Part shown: positions 60,110 through 64,000 of the stretch, piece after piece | Layout: each line of letters opens with the position of its first letter | Position numbering within the stretch: the stretch's first letter is position 1 | NCBI RefSeq assembly: GCF_019752415.1 | Contig: NZ_JAIEME010000010.1 | Coordinates: 1 to 64,000 of the forward strand | Source: Nitrosomonas sp. | GTDB lineage: Bacteria; Pseudomonadota; Gammaproteobacteria; Burkholderiales; Nitrosomonadaceae | Direction of reading: 5' to 3' | Length of the DNA: 64,000 nucleotides | The notes under the pieces: generated by a model | What the model was told of the DNA's origin: nothing | What the model saw: only the letters and a program-made list of their open reading frames with translations | The model's database searches: none | Program-made: the position numbers and the translations under genes

Positions 60110-61291
60110 CTAGGCTTTTTTTGCGACGACTTCGTTACGTGCGCGTACGACTTTCTCCGCGGCATCTGCTAACGTATCGGCTGTGATAATCGGCAAGCCG
60201 CTATCCGCAATAATGCGGCGGCCTTCTTCTACATTGGTTCCCGACAGACGAACCACCAACGGTATTTTCATATCGATGTTTTTGACCGCATGTACAACCC
60301 CTTCTGCGATCCAATCACAGCGGTTGATACCGGCAAAAATGTTCACCAGCATCGCTTTAACACCGGCATCTGCCAACACCAAACGAAAAGCTTTTTCTGT
60401 ACGCTCGGCTGACGCGCCACCACCGACGTCAAGAAAGTTGGCAGGCTCGCCGCCAGCCAGTTTAATCATATCCATGGTCGCCATCGCCAGACCTGCGCCA
60501 TTAATCATACAGCCGATATCCCCATCCAGGCCGACATAGCTCAAGCCTGCTTCCGCGGCAGCGACTTCACGATTGTCTACTTGCGTGTTGTCACGCAACT
60601 CTGCAATCTTGTGGCGGCGGAACAATGCGTTCTCGTCAAAAGCCATTTTTGCATCGAGTGCAACGATTTCGTTGTTGGTGGTCAACACCAATGGATTGAT
60701 TTCCAGAACGTTGGCATCCAGATCGCGCAAGGCGCGGTAGCAGCCTTTGATCGTTTTAACCGCGTGATTCAGTTGCGCACTGTCGATATTCAAGGCAAAA
60801 GCCATTTTTCTCGCCTGGAAATCCTGCAACCCGACTGCCGGTTCGATATAAATCTTGAGGATCGCTTCCGGATTGGTTTCAGCCAGTTTCTCAATTTCCA
60901 TGCCGCCTTGCGCTGAACCGACCATGATGACGCGCTCGCTGCTGCGATCAATCATGAATGACAGATACATTTCTTTGGCGATACTGGTTCCTGCTTCAAT
61001 ATATAGCCTGGAACAGATTTTTCCGGCAGGTCCGGTTTGATGTGTCACCAGATTCTTTCCCAGCAATGCTTCGGCAGCTTGTTCCACTTCAGCATGTGTT
61101 CTGCAAACCTTGATTCCGCCCGCTTTACCGCGCGCTCCGGAATGAATCTGTGCTTTGACAACCCATACGTCGCCATCAATTTCTCTGGCGCGTTGTACGG
61201 CTTCCACTACGCTATAGGCTAAACCGCCTTCAGCAATTTTGACGCCGTATTCAGCCAAAATTTCCTTTGCTTGATATTCGTGAATATTCAC
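60110..61291 (-). CDS. sucC: Succinate/malate--CoA ligase subunit beta (SucC/MtkA-type)
   Basis: Beta subunit of the same ligase (393 aa; GTG start after GAGGAAA). ATP-grasp domain ([57 protein letters not shown]) and the C-terminal domain with [13 protein letters not shown] and [29 protein letters not shown]-type text ([15 protein letters not shown]) replaces the FGGI seen in many SucC proteins, again closer to MtkA as I recall it. It ends 9 bp before the alpha subunit gene. Confidence 0.93.
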   Translation of the reverse strand: MNIHEYQAKEILAEYGVKIAEGGLAYSVVEAVQRAREIDGDVWVVKAQIHSGARGKAGGIKVCRTHAEVEQAAEALLGKNLVTHQTGPAGKICSRLYIEAGTSIAKEMYLSFMIDRSSERVIMVGSAQGGMEIEKLAETNPEAILKIYIEPAVGLQDFQARKMAFALNIDSAQLNHAVKTIKGCYRALRDLDANVLEINPLVLTTNNEIVALDAKMAFDENALFRRHKIAELRDNTQVDNREVAAAEAGLSYVGLDGDIGCMINGAGLAMATMDMIKLAGGEPANFLDVGGGASAERTEKAFRLVLADAGVKAMLVNIFAGINRCDWIAEGVVHAVKNIDMKIPLVVRLSGTNVEEGRRIIADSGLPIITADTLADAAEKVVRARNEVVAKKA

Positions 61292-61367
61292 TTCAATTTC
61301 CTCAATAATCGCATTAAATTCAATTCGATAATTTTATATTGTCTCAATACACCGAGCCATAAAGATT

Positions 61368-61388
61368 AAGGCCGCTCAGTGCGGCCTT
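61368..61388 (-). terminator. GC-rich hairpin at the malyl-CoA lyase stop codon
   Basis: AAGGCCGC (61368-61375) and GCGGCCTT (61381-61388) form a perfect 8-bp stem with a 5-base loop, and its end includes the TAA stop of the lyase gene. On the minus strand it is followed by AATCTTT, a poor U-tract. It may be a partial terminator or RNA-stabilising hairpin separating the lyase from the ligase genes. Confidence 0.5.
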
Positions 61389-62337
61389 ATCCATTTTTTG
61401 CTGCAATCGCTTCAGCGACTTTCACCACATTATTGGCCATTCTTTCAGAGGCGGCGTCGATTAAGCGACCATCCAGCGCAGCAGCACCCTTACCTTGCGC
61501 TGCAGCTTCTTTGAGTGCAGCCAGAATTCGTTTTGCTTTTTCAATTTCTCGGGCTGGCGGTGTAAATACGTCATTCGCCAATTCGATCTGCGTGGGATGA
61601 ATCGCCCACTTTCCTTCACAGCCCAATGCGGCCGCACGCTTGGCAGCCAATACGTAGCCATCCGGATCCTTGATATCGCCAAAAGGACCATCGATAGGAC
61701 GTAAGCCATAGGCACGGCACGCCACGATCATGCGACTGATGGCAAAATGCCATTGATCGCCAGGATAATCCGGATTCAGACCGCCGATATTGGTGGTTCT
61801 GGCCCGGTTACTGGCGGCATAATCGGCCACGCCAAAGTGCAATGCTTCCAGCCGTCCTAACGTGCCATTACGCGCTATATCTTCCACATTGGCCATCCCC
61901 AGCGCTGTTTCGATCAATGCTTCCAGGCCGATTCTGTTTTTCAGGCCTTGCTGCATTTCGAGCTGGGTAACCATGGCTTGAACCATATAAATATCTGCAT
62001 AAACCCCGGCTTTAGGGATTAACAGCGTATCAATCTTATGCCCGGCCTGCTCCACCAGATCAACGACATCCCGCACCATATACTGGGTATCCAAGCCATT
62101 AATGCGCACTGAAACCGTGATGCCATGACCTTTCCAATCCAGATCGTTGAGCGCCTGGATGACATTCTTACGTGCTTGTACTTTGTCATCGGGCGCTACG
62201 GCATCTTCCAAATCGAGGAAAACAAAGTCTACGCCGCTATTGAGTGCTTTCTCAAACATCCCCGGATTGGAACCTGGAACGGCTAATTCACAGCGTTGTA
62301 CCCGCTGAATAGTGGTTTCGTATAGCGTGTGACTCAT
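61387..62337 (-). CDS. mcl: Malyl-CoA lyase (HpcH/HpaI, citrate lyase beta family)
   Basis: Cytosolic TIM-barrel lyase (316 aa) that would cleave malyl-CoA to acetyl-CoA and glyoxylate. Family blocks: RCELAVPGSNPGMFEKAL, FVFLDLEDAVAPDDK, LIPKAGVYADIYMV, ALIETALGMANVEDIA, HFGVADYAASNRARTT, RPIDGPFGDIKDPDGY and GCEGKWAIHPTQIELANDVF. This set is that of L-malyl-CoA/beta-methylmalyl-CoA lyase rather than CitE. It lies 95 bp upstream of the ligase beta gene on the same strand, matching the mtkA-mtkB-mcl association of the serine cycle. Confidence 0.88.
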   Translation of the reverse strand: MSHTLYETTIQRVQRCELAVPGSNPGMFEKALNSGVDFVFLDLEDAVAPDDKVQARKNVIQALNDLDWKGHGITVSVRINGLDTQYMVRDVVDLVEQAGHKIDTLLIPKAGVYADIYMVQAMVTQLEMQQGLKNRIGLEALIETALGMANVEDIARNGTLGRLEALHFGVADYAASNRARTTNIGGLNPDYPGDQWHFAISRMIVACRAYGLRPIDGPFGDIKDPDGYVLAAKRAAALGCEGKWAIHPTQIELANDVFTPPAREIEKAKRILAALKEAAAQGKGAAALDGRLIDAASERMANNVVKVAEAIAAKNG

Positions 62338-62608
62338 TTTTTCTCCAGAATTAATAAATATTTATAGTAATGAAAAGGCCAATAGACGAACATGCCGGAT
62401 GCGCTATTTGTTTTTTAGTGTCATCTCACCTGATCTGCTTATGTAGCAGGCATGGAATTAAGGCATTCTTTAGTTCTTGATTTTGCAACGCAGGTAATCT
62501 TGTTGACGTGAATGGTTAGAATGATTGGTTAATTTTGGTTCGTCTTTTAAAGACTGACTAATTATTCAGTAAATTATATCCATTCTCCGAGAATTTATCC
62601 ACTGACTC
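62338..62608. other. Intergenic region between two minus-strand genes
   Basis: A 271-bp AT-rich gap that should hold the promoter of the malyl-CoA lyase gene. A short palindrome ATTCTC-C-GAGAAT lies near 62581-62593, just past the end of the glycohydrolase gene. No RNA or reading frame recognised. Confidence 0.3.
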
Positions 62609-63577
62609 TCAGAGTTGCGCGCAAGCATGCGCCGCGACGGATAGCTTTTGGTAGCGTGCAGCCCACTCAAACGGAATAACGGAGTGCTGTTCACTGTGCT
62701 GCGCTGTATACGCCGCCATGATGGCGCCGAGCATGATGGCACGGCCACAGCTGTCGCCGCCGATGCGGATATTTTCTTCGATGGCAGCACGATAATCAGG
62801 TGCATATTGAGCAATGTGCGCAATCACTGGTAACCCCTCCAGAACGTGACAGGCTGAACCAAAGCGTTTTGCCACTGCAACACTATCGAGTTGGCGGGTT
62901 TGCAAAGCTTCTTCAAGCAAGGGTATCAATTTCTCTCCAGCGTGCGGTAGCACGCCTGTAAGTGCTTGGGTGATGGATTTGCCGTTCAATACTTCCAGCA
63001 AAACGCAACCCGCATACTGCGCGGCTGCAACCGCTGTGTCATTATGATTGGTCAGTCGCACGACCTGCTCAATTTTAGCTTTCAGCGCTGCTTGCGACCC
63101 GGTATGCGTAGCTACTACCACCGGTATTGCTGCCAATGCGGCAAACTGATCGTCATCAGCGCCGGAATTTTCCGGGAATTCTTCAGGTTTAAGGGGTAAT
63201 AGTGTTTGTAGGGTTTGGCGTGTGGGTGAATCGACATAACCGATATAAGCGCCGCCCGGACCAAAATGACTGCGGTATTCCGTCTGGTACGCAACGCGAT
63301 CAAATTGGCCATGCTGCGCAAAATGTCGCAACATCAGCAGGCATATCTCACCATACCCGGATGAATCACCCGCTGATTTATTGCCATGCGCAAAATATCC
63401 GCTAGTACCGGCAAAATCATTGGCATCGGGCTGCAAAAAAACCAATCCTTTAATTTTTTCGATCTGTGCAATACGCTCGGAATCATAAAGCCAATGCAAA
63501 CCCAATGCCGCAGAATCTGCAATCAATGCGCCTAAAATAGCCGCCACACGGGGCTCAAGCCGAATACTAGAATTCAT
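62609..63577 (-). CDS. ADP-ribosylglycohydrolase family protein
   Basis: Soluble all-helical protein (322 aa) of the family that removes ADP-ribose or related groups. The N-terminal part (ILGALIADSAALGLHWLYD) and the C-terminal metal-site motif (IRIGGDSCGRAIMLGAIMAAY) are recognisable. The classical GGDTDT has become GGDSCGR, which links it to the J1-crystallin-like branch; one metal ligand may therefore be absent. A middle conserved element is NHNDTAVAAAQYAG. It starts 21 bp after the Trm112 stop and is probably cotranscribed with it. Confidence 0.85.
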   Translation of the reverse strand: MNSSIRLEPRVAAILGALIADSAALGLHWLYDSERIAQIEKIKGLVFLQPDANDFAGTSGYFAHGNKSAGDSSGYGEICLLMLRHFAQHGQFDRVAYQTEYRSHFGPGGAYIGYVDSPTRQTLQTLLPLKPEEFPENSGADDDQFAALAAIPVVVATHTGSQAALKAKIEQVVRLTNHNDTAVAAAQYAGCVLLEVLNGKSITQALTGVLPHAGEKLIPLLEEALQTRQLDSVAVAKRFGSACHVLEGLPVIAHIAQYAPDYRAAIEENIRIGGDSCGRAIMLGAIMAAYTAQHSEQHSVIPFEWAARYQKLSVAAHACAQL

Positions 63578-63598
63578 CGTATTTTATAAAATTGGGAT

Positions 63599-63781
63599 TT
63601 ATTTAATTTCAACTTCGTCCGGTATCCTGCGCGCTTCTTCTGCCAGCATGATTGGAATACCGTCTTTGATCGCAAATGCAAGCCGATCAGGCTTGCAGAT
63701 CAGTTCCTTGTCATCTTTTTTGTAGATCAGCGGCCCTTTACACAGGGGACATACCAAAATATCCAGCAATCTTGCATCCAT
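63599..63781 (-). CDS. Trm112 family protein (YcaR-like)
   Basis: A 60-residue protein of the Trm112/UPF0434 family: [16 protein letters not shown] with the CPLC pair, one later Cys ([20 protein letters not shown]) and an acidic end. Eukaryotic Trm112 activates methyltransferases; the bacterial role is not settled. It is followed by the glycohydrolase gene on the same strand. Confidence 0.9.
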   Translation of the reverse strand: MDARLLDILVCPLCKGPLIYKKDDKELICKPDRLAFAIKDGIPIMLAEEARRIPDEVEIK

Positions 63782-63817
63782 AATTTTCCTTGTTCACACT
63801 AATGTTGATGGACTATT

Positions 63818-64000
63818 TTATAACTTACTCAGAATATCATCCAATTGATCCAAGCTGGTATAGTGAATGACAATATTGCCTTGACCATTCTTCTTCGGCT
63901 TAATCGCCACCTGCGCACCAAGACGCTCGGAAACATCTTCCTGTAATCGCAACAGATCTCTATTGGGTTTTTTTATCTGTTTAAGTGCAGGATGTTCTAT
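63818..64000 (-). CDS. parB: ParB chromosome-partitioning protein, C-terminal end only
   Basis: The last 60 codons of a minus-strand gene reach the right window edge without a start. The translation (NRDLLRLQEDVSERLGAQVA; then VIHYTSLDQLDDILSKL) fits the C-terminal dimerisation domain of ParB, the centromere-binding CTPase of the ParABS system. The stop TAA lies at 63818-63820. ParB genes lie near the origin in many bacteria; nothing in this window shows the origin itself. Confidence 0.85.
   Translation of the reverse strand: MEHPALKQIKKPNRDLLRLQEDVSERLGAQVAIKPKKNGQGNIVIHYTSLDQLDDILSKL

Overview
The window reads as the chromosome of a betaproteobacterium, most likely a Nitrosomonas-type ammonia oxidiser (Nitrosomonadaceae). 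This rests on recognising the proteins and gene order (a full Gram-negative dcw cluster, a copC-copD cluster with a cytochrome fusion, ettA, a sucC/sucD-type ligase beside a malyl-CoA lyase gene), not on a database search. Base composition looks moderate to AT-leaning, with some islands that differ.

Layout. 1-11 kb: a cut MscS-type channel gene, a TolC/protein-methyltransferase pair on the minus strand, a TPP riboswitch followed by thiC and uppP, then copC, a copD-cytochrome c fusion and a His-rich periplasmic protein. 11.2-15.2 kb: a GC-richer sensory group (PAS protein, Crp-like regulator broken by one stop codon, CheB-CheR-PAS fusion). 15.3-33.1 kb: the complete minus-strand division and cell wall cluster, transcribed mraZ-rsmH-ftsL-ftsI-murE-murF-mraY-murD-ftsW-murG-murC-murB-ddl-ftsQ-ftsA-ftsZ, with a promoter and four MraZ-type boxes upstream of mraZ. 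Most of these genes overlap by 1-11 bases.

33.3-41.5 kb: a DNA glycosylase, an AT-rich DUF2971 gene, a six-gene plus-strand run (cysteine desulfurase, nucleotidyltransferase, HIT protein, fatty acid desaturase, phosphoglycerate-mutase-like protein, hypoxanthine-DNA glycosylase), a 24-residue membrane peptide and a VanZ-like protein. 41.6-49.5 kb: hemerythrin-GGDEF, DUF4139, DUF3135 and YbaN-like genes, an FKBP isomerase with a clear terminator, and a very large AsmA/DUF748 protein.

49.7-54.3 kb holds the best candidate for an undescribed system. Reading along the minus strand it is antitoxin, compact ParE-like toxin, DUF2442 protein, then a 1259-residue protein with a PD-(D/E)XK-like nuclease N-terminus, a STAND/NACHT-like P-loop NTPase and about 850 residues of helical C-terminus. 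This is the architecture of Avs-like antiphage sensors. 54.3-64 kb: ettA, DUF2835, a methyltransferase, a nested 160-bp fold-back element flanked by TTAG, a pseudouridine synthase, a rhodanese, a malate/succinate-CoA ligase plus malyl-CoA lyase module, an ADP-ribosylglycohydrolase, a Trm112 protein and the C-terminal end of parB.

No tRNA, rRNA, CRISPR array or intact insertion sequence was recognised. All functions are inferred from reading the sequence; no searches were run.
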